From Accumulibacter sp. (lineage in GTDB: Bacteria; Pseudomonadota; Gammaproteobacteria; Burkholderiales; Rhodocyclaceae), in assembly GCF_029255285.1 (NCBI RefSeq), contig NZ_JAPUVI010000022.1, positions 206,289 through 270,288 on the forward strand: 64,000 nt of DNA, given 5' to 3'. The position numbers and the translations under genes were made by a program. Positions 17,422-24,873 of the stretch are shown piece by piece (position 1 is the stretch's first letter; every line of letters begins with the position of its first letter). The notes under the pieces were generated by a model. The model was not told where the DNA came from and ran no database searches. It saw nothing but the letters and a program-made list of their open reading frames with translations.

Positions 17422-18162
17422 ATGTTGATGGAACAGACCCTACGCACCCTGAAGGCCTTGCGCCTGCCAGGCATGGCCGCCGCCTTCGAGGAACAGCAGC
17501 ACCAGGCCGCCATGGCCGAGCTGTCATTCGATGAGCGTTTCGGCCTGCTCGTTGAGCGCGAGCATGCCTGGCGGGAGAACCGCCGGCTAACCCGCCTGCT
17601 CCGTGAGGCCAAGCTGAAATCTTCGCAAGCCTGTGTCGAAGACATCCGCTATGGCAACGGTCGCAAGCTCGACAAGTCGCTGATGGCGCAATTATCAACT
17701 TGCCAGTGGATACACCAACACCAGAACCTGGTGCTGACCGGCGCCACCGGCTGCGGCAAGACCTGGTTGGCCTGTGCCTTCGGCAATGCCGCCTGCCGGC
17801 AGGGACTATCCGTCGTCTATGTACGCACGCCGCGCCTCTTCGAAGAGCTGCGCATCGCCCATGGCGACGGGAGCTTCGGCAAGCGCCTCAGCACGCTGGC
17901 CAAGACAGATTTGCTGATCCTCGACGATTGGGGGCTGGCACCGCTCAATCAGGCTGAGCGCAACGATTTACTGGAGGTGCTCGATGACCGCGTCGGCACG
18001 CGCTCCACCCTGATCACCAGTCAGTTGCCACCGGCGCATTGGCATGCCTATCTCAATGATCCGACGCTAGCCGACGCCATCCTGGATCGGGTGCTGCATG
18101 CCGCACACAAGGTGGAATTGACTGGCGAGTCCTTGCGTAAAACCGAAAAGGCGCCAGCATGA
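17422..18162 (+). CDS. istB: IS21 helper ATPase IstB
   Basis: 246 residues, a DnaC-like AAA+ ATPase. Walker A is [13 protein letters not shown] (near residue 110) and Walker B is [10 protein letters not shown]. It ends in the arginine- and lysine-bearing lid typical of IstB. It assists IstA by selecting and remodelling target DNA. A good ribosome-binding site (AAGGAAAT) precedes the ATG. Intact. Confidence 0.92.
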   Translation: MLMEQTLRTLKALRLPGMAAAFEEQQHQAAMAELSFDERFGLLVEREHAWRENRRLTRLLREAKLKSSQACVEDIRYGNGRKLDKSLMAQLSTCQWIHQHQNLVLTGATGCGKTWLACAFGNAACRQGLSVVYVRTPRLFEELRIAHGDGSFGKRLSTLAKTDLLILDDWGLAPLNQAERNDLLEVLDDRVGTRSTLITSQLPPAHWHAYLNDPTLADAILDRVLHAAHKVELTGESLRKTEKAPA

Positions 18163-18416
18163 TCCGCCTCGCCTCAAACCCGGCTTACCCACCGCGCCGG
18201 TCGCCTTCGGTAGAGAGGAGCCTCCGTCGCCCGGTGCCGTGGATAAGCCTCTCCTGGGTCTCATTTCACACCATCGTGACCACCGCTTCGCCAGAGCGTG
18301 ACCGCGATTTCACAAAAAGCGTGACCGTTTAAGGTAAACTCAATCCGTACCCATGCAGCATCAACCCATCGGTCACGATGCCGTGAAATCACCGGTCACG
18401 TTCCGCGAAATGCGCA

Positions 18417-18422
18417 TTCGGC
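18417..18422 (+). repeat. Right copy of the IS21 target-site duplication
   Basis: TTCGGC directly after the right inverted repeat, matching 15703-15708. Confidence 0.8.
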
Positions 18423-18426
18423 TTAC

Positions 18427-19413
18427 TCAGGGCGCGACTTGACTGTGAACGGCGAGGAGCTGCCGCTTGGCAATGACCAGGTTGGCCAAGCCGAACAGGG
18501 CATGGAGCTGTGCCGTGTTCTTGGCCAAGCCCTTGTAACGCACTTTCCTGTAGTGAAACAGGTTCTTGACAATGTGGAAGGGGTGTTCGACCTTCGACCG
18601 AATGCTCGCCTTTACCTATTCCAGACGATGCAACCGTTTCCCCAGTTGGCTCTCCTGCAAAACGGCCTTGAGCTTGCCGCGCTTCATCGCGACCTGCCGG
18701 TCAACGTCCCGCGCCTTCCGTTCTTCGCGTTTCTCGACGCCGGTATTGCCTGCGTCGAGAAACACGCTCTTCTTTTCCCCGTGCCATACCGGCGCGGTCT
18801 AGGTCACGTCCGCCACGTTCGCCGCCCTCCCCACCACGCTGTGCACCAACCCGCTCTCGGCATCGACACCAAGGTGCACCTTCATGCCGAAGCACCACTG
18901 CTTCCCCTTCTTCGTCTGGTGCATCTCCGGGTCGCGAGCCTTGGCCTCATTCTTGACTGACGGCGCCGCCGCGATGATCGTCGCGTCCGCGATCGCCCCT
19001 TCCCGCATCATCCGGCCCGCGGCAGACAAGCGGCCGTTGATCGCTTCGAACAGCGGCTTCGTCAGACCATGCTTCTCCAGAAGGTGCCGGAACGGCAACA
19101 GCGTCGTCGCATCCGGTGCCGATTCCCGCGACAGGTCAATCCCGACAAACCCCAGCAACGGCTGGCTGTCGGTGATCGCTTCTTCCACACCCTCATCCGA
19201 CAGGCTGTACCACTGCGGCACCCGATACACCCTCAACATCTGCTTCAGACCTACCGGCGGACGACCCTGCCGGCCTTTCGGCTAGCACGCTTCGATCACC
19301 CCCAGCAGTTCGGCCCACGGCATCACTTGCTCCATCTCAGCAAGGAACAACTCCCGTCGCCTCGTCTGCTTCTTGCTCTCAAACCCCACTTGGGAAAAAC
19401 CGATCCGCTTCAT
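18427..19413 (-). pseudogene. IS5-family transposase with three in-frame TAG codons
   Basis: A continuous 329-codon frame. It covers the N-terminal start (MKRIGFSQVGFESKK), the DDE region (FVGIDLSRESAPDATTLLPFRHLLE; DATIIAAAPS; KVHLGVDAESGLVHSV) and the C-terminal signature ([20 protein letters not shown]). It is interrupted only by TAG at 19284-19282, 18801-18799 and 18618-18616. There is no frameshift, and family motifs continue on both sides of each stop. The usual stop is TGA at 18427-18429. Two of the TAGs sit where relatives tend to have Tyr (HYPK) and Gln. It is most simply a dead copy with nonsense mutations. Confidence 0.8.
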
Positions 19414-19519
19414 CTCGCTATTCAAAATGCGTTGAAATTCTCAGACTATCCCATGCGGATATGTGGAAGTTAAATCAGCGCTTCCCTTACTTGTTCCCTA
19501 CACAGGACAAGGCTCATGC

Positions 19520-19548
19520 TTGTCAGCAGACAGTGAATCGGCGATAAT
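19520..19548 (+). promoter_or_regulatory. Sigma-70 promoter of tRNA-Leu
   Basis: TTGTCA and GATAAT separated by exactly 17 bases, with the -10 box 37 bases before the mature tRNA 5' end. This is close to consensus and well placed. Confidence 0.75.
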
Positions 19549-19585
19549 CGCAGGCTTATTCTGAAGTGTTTCTCGCGGTCTCAGT

Positions 19586-19672
19586 GCCGAGATGGCGGAA
19601 TCGGTAGACGCAGCGGACTCAAAATCCGCCGATGGAGACATCGTGGGGGTTCGATTCCCCCTCTCGGCACCA
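19586..19672 (+). tRNA. tRNA-Leu (anticodon CAA)
   Basis: An 87-base class II tRNA with CCA encoded. The acceptor stem GCCGAGA pairs with TCTCGGC. The anticodon arm GCGGA-CTCAAAA-TCCGC gives anticodon CAA. A long variable arm follows, then the T arm with GGTTCGATTCC. It reads the UUG leucine codon. Its 3' end is repeated 1 kb downstream (see the repeats). Confidence 0.95.
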
Positions 19673-19673
19673 G
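19660..19673 (+). repeat. Putative attL: 14-bp tRNA 3' end
   Basis: CCTCTCGGCACCAG covers the last 13 bases of tRNA-Leu plus one more and recurs exactly at 20639-20652. tRNA 3' ends are the classic target of tyrosine integrases, so the pair may bound an integrated islet. Confidence 0.5.
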
Positions 19674-19840
19674 ACAATCGATCAGTTCAAGGTAGTTTCT
19701 AGCAGCCAGTCTGCCGGACTTGACGCCGGCCGGGCCTCCGACGCTCTGCACGATGCGGGACAGAAAATCCGGATGCGATTGGGTTTTTGCAGGGTTTTCG
19801 CCTCATTTCCCTTGCTGCGGACGCAATGCGGCCAGGCGCT

Positions 19841-20217
19841 TCACCTATCCACGCGAGGCAATCTTGTCGTCGGGAGCTGGCACCACGCCGGTCGCTCGGC
19901 GATGAAGTACGTGCCGGAGCCGTTGTTTTCGGGGACAGCGAGGAACCGTGAACGGCTTGATCCGACGCGGCGACGTCGCTCGTGACGAGATCGCCGAAGG
20001 ACTGCGGATCGACCTAGAAGAGTGCCGCGCGAACGTTTTTGGCTTCGTTCGGGTATTCGTCGATGTTGTTCTTGCCATCGGCCACGACGGGCGTCGCCGC
20101 GGCAGCGGATGGGTACGTCCAGCATCGCGCTTTCGTTGGCATAGGACTCGCCCGGCGCGAGAGCGGCAGTGTTCTGGAACTGGCCAACGAAACGATCGTC
20201 GCTGGAAATGCAGGTCC
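19841..20217 (-). pseudogene. Remnant of a CARDB-like repeat surface protein
   Basis: On the minus strand, fragments in three different frames resemble successive parts of CARDB/adhesin-type beta repeats. They are ISSDDRFVGQFQNTAALAPG, then VADGKNNIDEYPNEAKNVRA, then NNGSGTYFIAE. Such repeats normally read as an s-D-x-r-V-G strand, a LAPG turn, and a GTYF strand ending in an acidic N-E-x-N segment. The order is right but the frame breaks repeatedly, so I read it as a decayed gene. It lies inside the 14-bp-repeat-bounded islet. The family call is tentative. Confidence 0.35.
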
Positions 20218-20559
20218 TCAGCCGCCCGACTTGCGCCGCTCGGCCTCGGCCCACAATACCTTGGCAAAGGACTTCCAGGCCGGACCGCCGTGGCTTTCGA
20301 TTCCCAGGTCGGCGCTTTCCTGCATCGTCTTCAACATGATCGCGGCCAGGCCGAAGAGGTCCAGTTTGGCCATGAACGTCGGGTCCGGAGACTCGGAAGC
20401 CTTAAGCCTGACTTCGGAGGCCGAATGGTCGAGCGCCTCCCGTGCGAGTTCGCGCACCTGCAGCTTATCCGCCCAGTCGATTCCGAGGACGATGCCTTTG
20501 CGCTCGATTTCGAGTTCGATCTCCCTAGTATCCGCCGCGTAATCCTCAAAACCTGCCAT
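20218..20559 (-). CDS. Hypothetical 113-residue protein in the tRNA-Leu islet
   Basis: Small, acidic and probably helical protein (for example LAREALDHSASEVRLKASE, then FGLAAIMLKTMQESADLGI). There is no signal peptide, membrane segment or motif I recognise. A strong ribosome-binding site (AGGAGAG, about five bases before the ATG) supports that it is expressed. It is the only intact-looking gene between the tRNA 3'-end repeats. Function unknown. Confidence 0.55.
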   Translation of the reverse strand: MAGFEDYAADTREIELEIERKGIVLGIDWADKLQVRELAREALDHSASEVRLKASESPDPTFMAKLDLFGLAAIMLKTMQESADLGIESHGGPAWKSFAKVLWAEAERRKSGG

Positions 20560-20638
20560 CGTTCTCTCCTATGGTCGCCGACCCTTGCGAGGCACAAGCC
20601 ATTATCCCTTACAACAAGGCACCGGTTGTCTGGCGTGG

Positions 20639-20652
20639 CCTCTCGGCACCAG
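20639..20652 (+). repeat. Putative attR: copy of the tRNA-Leu 3' end
   Basis: Exact 14-base repeat of 19660-19673. A match this long within about 1 kb is unlikely by chance. No integrase gene lies between the copies. Confidence 0.5.
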
Positions 20653-20742
20653 CGCACGGCGGGCTACCGTGTGGCCGTGACGACAGGCGGCAGGGCAAGC
20701 GCTGCCTGACATCGGGCGCACCGGCGGTAGCGAACGCCCGCC

Positions 20743-21522
20743 TCAGCGGCTACCCTCCGGGATACGCCGCCTGATTTCGCCGTCGCAACTGTTGGTCACG
20801 CGAGCGTACTCCTCGGCGGTGTCGATCAGCGCCTGCGCGCCATCGGCGCGCGCGAGCTCACGCTGCATATAGGGCAGCCAACGGTCGTCGAGTTCCTGCT
20901 GCAGGCGGGCCTGCGCCTGACCGACCGGGCCGCGCCAGGGTGCTCCACTGGCGAAGCGACGGCCGAGAGTCTCGGCGACGTCTTTCTCGATCGCCGCGAG
21001 TTGCGCCTGATACGTCTCGACATGGCGCAACTCATGCCGATAGATCGCGTCATAAGCGCAGCCGCCGGCGGGAAATTCTTTCGCCAAATAGACGGTGATC
21101 GGCCTGAACCCGAGGCTCACAGTGACCTGCGGACTGGCGCATTCCCAACGGCCGAGGGGGTCGACGTAAACCGCGGTCGTGATCGCGACCTGGGCGATCG
21201 CCTTGCCTCGCGTCAGCCCGAGCACATGCTTTCCGGCTGGCGCCAAAGCAGACCCCAGATGGGTCAATTCCCGGTAGCCGTACTGCGTGCTGACGGTCAC
21301 ACGCTCGTCGATGCGTTTCAAGGTCACCGACGGCCGCGGCAACTGGTCGCAGGGGTCGGCCCAGGGCGGCCTGGACCAGACAAGCAACAGCAGAAAACCC
21401 GGCCAGATCGTCACGAGAAGCTCCGAGTCGACACGCCACCACCAACCACCGGCGTAGCGCCAAAGCAAATGCCGGCGCAGCTTCTTGCCTCCTCCGGCAC
21501 GCCGGCCGGAACGCGCTATCAT
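20743..21522 (-). CDS. Secreted or membrane-anchored protein with HELRH zinc-protease-like motif
   Basis: About 259 residues from ATG 21522. A basic N-terminus leads into a hydrophobic helix (LLVTIWPGFLLLLVW, around residues 35-50). A periplasmic domain follows, with beta strands and YRHELRHVETYQAQL near 165, an H-E-x2-H pattern that could bind zinc. A charged helical C-terminus ends it. It resembles uncharacterised putative metallopeptidase-like proteins of proteobacteria; the exact family is not recognised. The longer frame upstream to 21816 overlaps the divergent decarboxylase and is unlikely to be translated. Confidence 0.6.
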   Translation of the reverse strand: MIARSGRRAGGGKKLRRHLLWRYAGGWWWRVDSELLVTIWPGFLLLLVWSRPPWADPCDQLPRPSVTLKRIDERVTVSTQYGYRELTHLGSALAPAGKHVLGLTRGKAIAQVAITTAVYVDPLGRWECASPQVTVSLGFRPITVYLAKEFPAGGCAYDAIYRHELRHVETYQAQLAAIEKDVAETLGRRFASGAPWRGPVGQAQARLQQELDDRWLPYMQRELARADGAQALIDTAEEYARVTNSCDGEIRRRIPEGSR

Positions 21523-21662
21523 GGCGGAAGCGCCCTCGCCGGCCAGTCGGTAGCATAGCGCGTTCCGGCGGCTTCGCCGATGAGGCGCGGCCAGGGAAAC
21601 CGTCTTCTTGCCACCGGAATACAACGCTGCCCCCTTCGACCAGCCACCGAGGAACACCGAAC

Positions 21663-23090
21663 ATGAATACAGGCAGCGACCCGACAGCCAGGGTGACGGA
21701 ACGGACTCTCGCCCGCGCCCACCAACTCGCCACCGCCTTTCTGACTTCGCTGCCGGAACGCCCGGTGAGTCTCGTCGCATCGCCAGAAGACATGCGTGCG
21801 GCGCTCGACGAAGCACTTCCGGAAACCGGCAGCGACCCCACGGCCGTTATCGAGGAATGGTTCGCACGCGCCGAGCGCGGCATCACCGCCTCGCCCGGTC
21901 CGCGCTTTTTCGGCTTCGTGACCGGGGGCGTAACTCCAGCAGCACTGGCCGGCGATTGGCTCGCCTCGGCCATCGATCAGAACGCCGGCATGTGGGCGAG
22001 CAGCCCGGCGGCGGTGCAGACCGAACTGGTCGTCCTGCGCTGGCTGAAAGATCTGTTCGGTTTGCCGGCGGAGTGGGCCGGTGCGCTGACCAGTGGCGCC
22101 ACCATGGCCAACCTCGTCGGCCTCGGCGCGGCGCGCCAGTGGGCCGGACGGCGGCTCGGCTTCGACGCGGCGCGCGATGGCTTGGCGGGTCAGCCGCCCA
22201 TCACCGTCGTATCGAGCAGCGAAATCCACCTCAGTGCCAGCAAGTGCCTGGGAACGCTCGGCCTCGGCCGCCAGCGGCTACGCCAGGTGGCGGCGGCAGG
22301 CGGCTCGGTGGATGTCGCGGCGATGAGGAGCCTGCTGCGTACGATCGACGGGCCGGTGATCATCGTCGGCAACGCCGGCGAGGTGAATAGCGGCCACTTC
22401 GACGACCTCGGCGCGCTGGCCGATCTGCGCGATTCGCATCCTGCCGGCGCGTGGCTGCACATCGACGGGGCGTTCGGCCTCTTCGCTGCCGTGTCGCCCG
22501 GCCTCGCGCACCTGTGCCGCGGCGTCGAGCGTGCCGACTCGCTGGCCTCGGACGCTCACAAGTGGCTCAACGTGCCCTACGACAGCGGCTTCGCCTTCGT
22601 CCGCGACGCCGCCATCCTGCGCGAGTCCTTCGCCGCAAGCGGTGCCTATGTCGTGGGCGGCGCGGGCTGGGATCCCTTGACGCATGTCCCGGAAATGTCG
22701 CGCCGTTTCCGCGCGCTGGCTGCGTGGTGCGCTCTCAAGGCGTTTGGCCGGGCGGGATATCGCGCGGTGGTCGAGCGCTGTGTGGACAACGCCGCCGCCT
22801 TCGCCCGCTGGGTCGACGCGACACCCGGCGTCGAGCTGATGAACCCGGTGCCGCTCAACATCGTCTGCTTTCGCCTCGTCGGCCGCGAGGACGGCGAGCT
22901 AGCGACCGACGAACTGAATCGCCGGGCGGTAAAGGAAATTCAGGCGGACGGCCGGGCCTTCGTGACCGGAACAGTCTGGAACGGGCGCGCCGCCATCCGC
23001 GCCGCGTTCGACAACTGGCGAACGACGCGGCAAGACGTCGAACGACTGCAGGCGGCCGTGGAGGACGTGGCCATAGCGCTCATGCGTTAA
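21663..23090 (+). CDS. PLP-dependent group II amino-acid decarboxylase
   Basis: 475 residues. The PLP lysine lies in SDAHKWLNVPYDSG, preceded by the cofactor-phosphate and Asp region (WLHIDGAFGLFAAV). The N-terminal part contains TSGATMANLVGL, the conserved glycine/serine phosphate-binding segment. This pattern fits the aromatic-L-amino-acid/glutamate decarboxylase superfamily (Pfam pyridoxal_deC). The length is standard. The amino-acid substrate cannot be decided here. ATG follows CGAGGAAC. It is divergent from the HELRH protein gene and stands alone on this strand. Confidence 0.85.
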   Translation: MNTGSDPTARVTERTLARAHQLATAFLTSLPERPVSLVASPEDMRAALDEALPETGSDPTAVIEEWFARAERGITASPGPRFFGFVTGGVTPAALAGDWLASAIDQNAGMWASSPAAVQTELVVLRWLKDLFGLPAEWAGALTSGATMANLVGLGAARQWAGRRLGFDAARDGLAGQPPITVVSSSEIHLSASKCLGTLGLGRQRLRQVAAAGGSVDVAAMRSLLRTIDGPVIIVGNAGEVNSGHFDDLGALADLRDSHPAGAWLHIDGAFGLFAAVSPGLAHLCRGVERADSLASDAHKWLNVPYDSGFAFVRDAAILRESFAASGAYVVGGAGWDPLTHVPEMSRRFRALAAWCALKAFGRAGYRAVVERCVDNAAAFARWVDATPGVELMNPVPLNIVCFRLVGREDGELATDELNRRAVKEIQADGRAFVTGTVWNGRAAIRAAFDNWRTTRQDVERLQAAVEDVAIALMR

Positions 23091-23196
23091 GCGGCCCGCC
23101 CTGCGCCGGCTTTCCGAACACCCGGAAGGCGAACCTGGTCGACCCCGCGATTCCGGTGCCGCGGCGCGCGACAAACCGTTTCCTCACTCGCGGCGC

Positions 23197-23817
23197 CTAT
23201 CCTGGCCAGAACAGCGCGCCGACCAGAAGGGCCGCGAGCAGTCCGGCCAGCACGTCGAGCGTCCAGTGCGCGCGCAACACGATTACGACGATCATCTGCA
23301 GCACGGCGAGCAGCACGCCGACGACGGTCAGTGCGGGAAACCCGAGAGTCGCCAACTGGATCGCTCCATACACGGCCAGTGCGGTGTGTCCGGAAAAGAA
23401 GAAGTCGTTGCCCACCGCGTAGGTGACGAACAGCGAAGGAAATCCGGGATGGCGCCAGATGATCCCCGGTGGTGCCGGTAGCGCGACAACCGCCTGGCTC
23501 AACTGGCGAAGAACGAATAGACACAGCAGCCCCCAGAACGGGCCGAAGCTCGGACCGATGATGGCGTAGCCGAGGACGAAAAGAGTCACCGCATCGACCC
23601 CCAGCGAGCTGCCGATCAGCAGCCCGTCGGCCGCGCGCCGATGGGCGTGCAGCCAGGCGTTGGCGCCAGCGCTGAGGCTGTGCAGGTGGTCGTAGATCCC
23701 GCCATCCGCCAGACGGCGCTCGCCGATCAGACGTTGCGTGACGAACCAGGCCACCAGACCAGCGACTATACCGAGTAGCCGCAGGCCCAGGGTTTCCAGT
23801 GACGGCAGATCCGGCAT
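23197..23817 (-). CDS. PAP2-family membrane phosphatase
   Basis: 206 residues with about five membrane helices. Phosphatase motifs: FFFSGHTAL (the SGH motif with catalytic His) and RAHWTLDVLAGL (motif 3, His-x3-Asp). Members dephosphorylate phosphatidic acid or undecaprenyl pyrophosphate, or act as lipid-phosphate transferases. The gene start lies four bases from the stop of the hexapeptide transferase gene upstream, so the two form an operon. Confidence 0.8.
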   Translation of the reverse strand: MPDLPSLETLGLRLLGIVAGLVAWFVTQRLIGERRLADGGIYDHLHSLSAGANAWLHAHRRAADGLLIGSSLGVDAVTLFVLGYAIIGPSFGPFWGLLCLFVLRQLSQAVVALPAPPGIIWRHPGFPSLFVTYAVGNDFFFSGHTALAVYGAIQLATLGFPALTVVGVLLAVLQMIVVIVLRAHWTLDVLAGLLAALLVGALFWPG

Positions 23818-23820
23818 CGC

Positions 23821-24558
23821 TCAAGCCGCGCCGCCGTCGGCCGAACGCCCCGCGGCTCCTTCCATTTCGATCCGCTGGGCGGGAATCCCGGCCCAGGTTT
23901 CACCGGCCGGGATACGAGTGTTCGGCAGGACGAAGGAGCCCGCCAGCACCTTGGCCTTTGCGCCGACCTCGACGCCGCCCATGATGATCGCCCGCAGTCC
24001 GATGGTCGCACCAGCGCCAAGTCTGACCGGCGCCACGACCAGATAGCCGCTCTGCGCGTAGTGCGCCATGACGCTCGCACTGCCGCCGATGGTCACACCA
24101 TCGGCCATTTCGATCAGCGAGGGATCGGCGATGGCTGTCGAATTGATGGTCACGTTGCGTCCGATCTTCATCCCCATCAACCGATAGTAGATCTGAGCGA
24201 AGGGAGAGGGAGTCACGAACTCGAGAAAAGAGTAACGAACCACCAGGGTGAGCGTGCAATGGACGTACCAGCGCAGCGCCATCAGCGATACCGCCGAGCC
24301 CCGATAGGGCTGCAGCCGCCCGCCGAGAACGAGGTTCAGCACCGGAGCGACCAGCAACAGTGTCAGGCCATACGCAAAGTAGCTGCCGGCCAGTGCCAGT
24401 CCGGTCAACGGGTAGCGCCAAGCGCTGGTCAGGGTTGCCAGTTGCGGGGTAAAGACCCCGGTGAACAGCCAGACCGCCGCACCCAGCGCCAGACCGGCGG
24501 CGACGATGGCAAGAGCGATGAAGGGCAGTGGACCGACGAGAGACAGAAGTCTTTGCAT
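23821..24558 (-). CDS. Left-handed beta-helix (hexapeptide) acyltransferase-like membrane protein
   Basis: 245 residues. The first ~85 residues hold two or three hydrophobic helices (ALAIVAAGLALGAAVWLF and a second near 55-70). A hexapeptide-repeat left-handed beta-helix follows from about 135: GRNVTINSTAIADPSLIEM, then VRLGAGATIGLRAII and VEVGAKAKVLAGSFV. It resembles the C-terminal domain seen after some non-ribosomal peptide synthetases and in stand-alone putative acetyltransferases. The acceptor is unknown. Cotranscribed with the PAP2 gene, suggesting envelope lipid or glycan modification. Confidence 0.7.
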   Translation of the reverse strand: MQRLLSLVGPLPFIALAIVAAGLALGAAVWLFTGVFTPQLATLTSAWRYPLTGLALAGSYFAYGLTLLLVAPVLNLVLGGRLQPYRGSAVSLMALRWYVHCTLTLVVRYSFLEFVTPSPFAQIYYRLMGMKIGRNVTINSTAIADPSLIEMADGVTIGGSASVMAHYAQSGYLVVAPVRLGAGATIGLRAIIMGGVEVGAKAKVLAGSFVLPNTRIPAGETWAGIPAQRIEMEGAAGRSADGGAA

Positions 24559-24684
24559 ACGAGTGGGTGGAGTAAGTTGGTGGCAAACGGCGCGCGCCGC
24601 GCCAGCAGGAGTCCTGCAGAGCGGATTGTAAGCGACGATTGGCGGACGTCAGCCCGAGGACTGGCGAGAAAATCTCGGGCAGGC

Positions 24685-24709
24685 GCCCGCGAAAGCTACT
24701 TTCGCGGGC
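24685..24709. promoter_or_regulatory. Perfect 11-bp palindrome in a divergent intergenic region
   Basis: GCCCGCGAAAG, CTA, CTTTCGCGGGC. The stem is perfect with a three-base spacer and no T tract, so it is more likely an operator or a structured leader than a terminator. It lies in the 315-base region (24559-24873) between the divergent hexapeptide transferase and FHA-EAL genes, where I see nothing else definable. Confidence 0.45.
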
Positions 24710-24873
24710 TGGATCGGCTGTCACACGGCTGGATGGTGTATAGTCCGCGTGGCGGGAGCGGCCGGCCAGACGTTCGCTGGCTCAACCCTCCCGGGCCCGA
24801 CAGCTCGATGGGCTCTGCCCGGCGATGTTCTGAAACCGACACCCTCCATCAACTGTGATCAGCGGAGCGCAAC

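Larger units (their letters stand above)
15709..18416 (+). mobile_element. Complete IS21-family insertion sequence
   Basis: About 2.7 kb with istA and istB on the plus strand. The ends are inverted: left TGCGTATTTCGC and right GCGAAATGCGCA, starting with the usual TG. Inside each end are several copies of a GTGACCG-containing unit (for example around 15726-15800 on the left; 18276-18330 and 18369-18400 on the right), the multiple terminal repeats typical of IS21. A 6-bp target duplication flanks it. Both genes are open and full length, so it may still be active. Confidence 0.9.
15554..19485 (-). mobile_element. Degraded IS5-family element interrupted by IS21
   Basis: The transposase frame (18427-19413, minus) lies to the right of an IS21 insertion. 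Sequence at about 15554-15702 looks like the non-coding 3' tail of the same IS5-type element: read on the minus strand it contains GGGTTTGAATCCC and an ATTGATCCGTGGTTCC end. Removing the IS21 and one target repeat joins this tail to the transposase stop. The proposed ends GGAACCACGGATCAA (left) and GGAAGCGCTGATTTA (right, read inward) match only partly, so the outer limits are approximate. Confidence 0.5.

Noticed and set aside
21523-21816. N-terminal extension of the HELRH protein
   Set aside because: It would overlap the divergent decarboxylase gene by over 150 bases and is low-complexity and basic. A start at 21522 gives a normal membrane-anchored protein.
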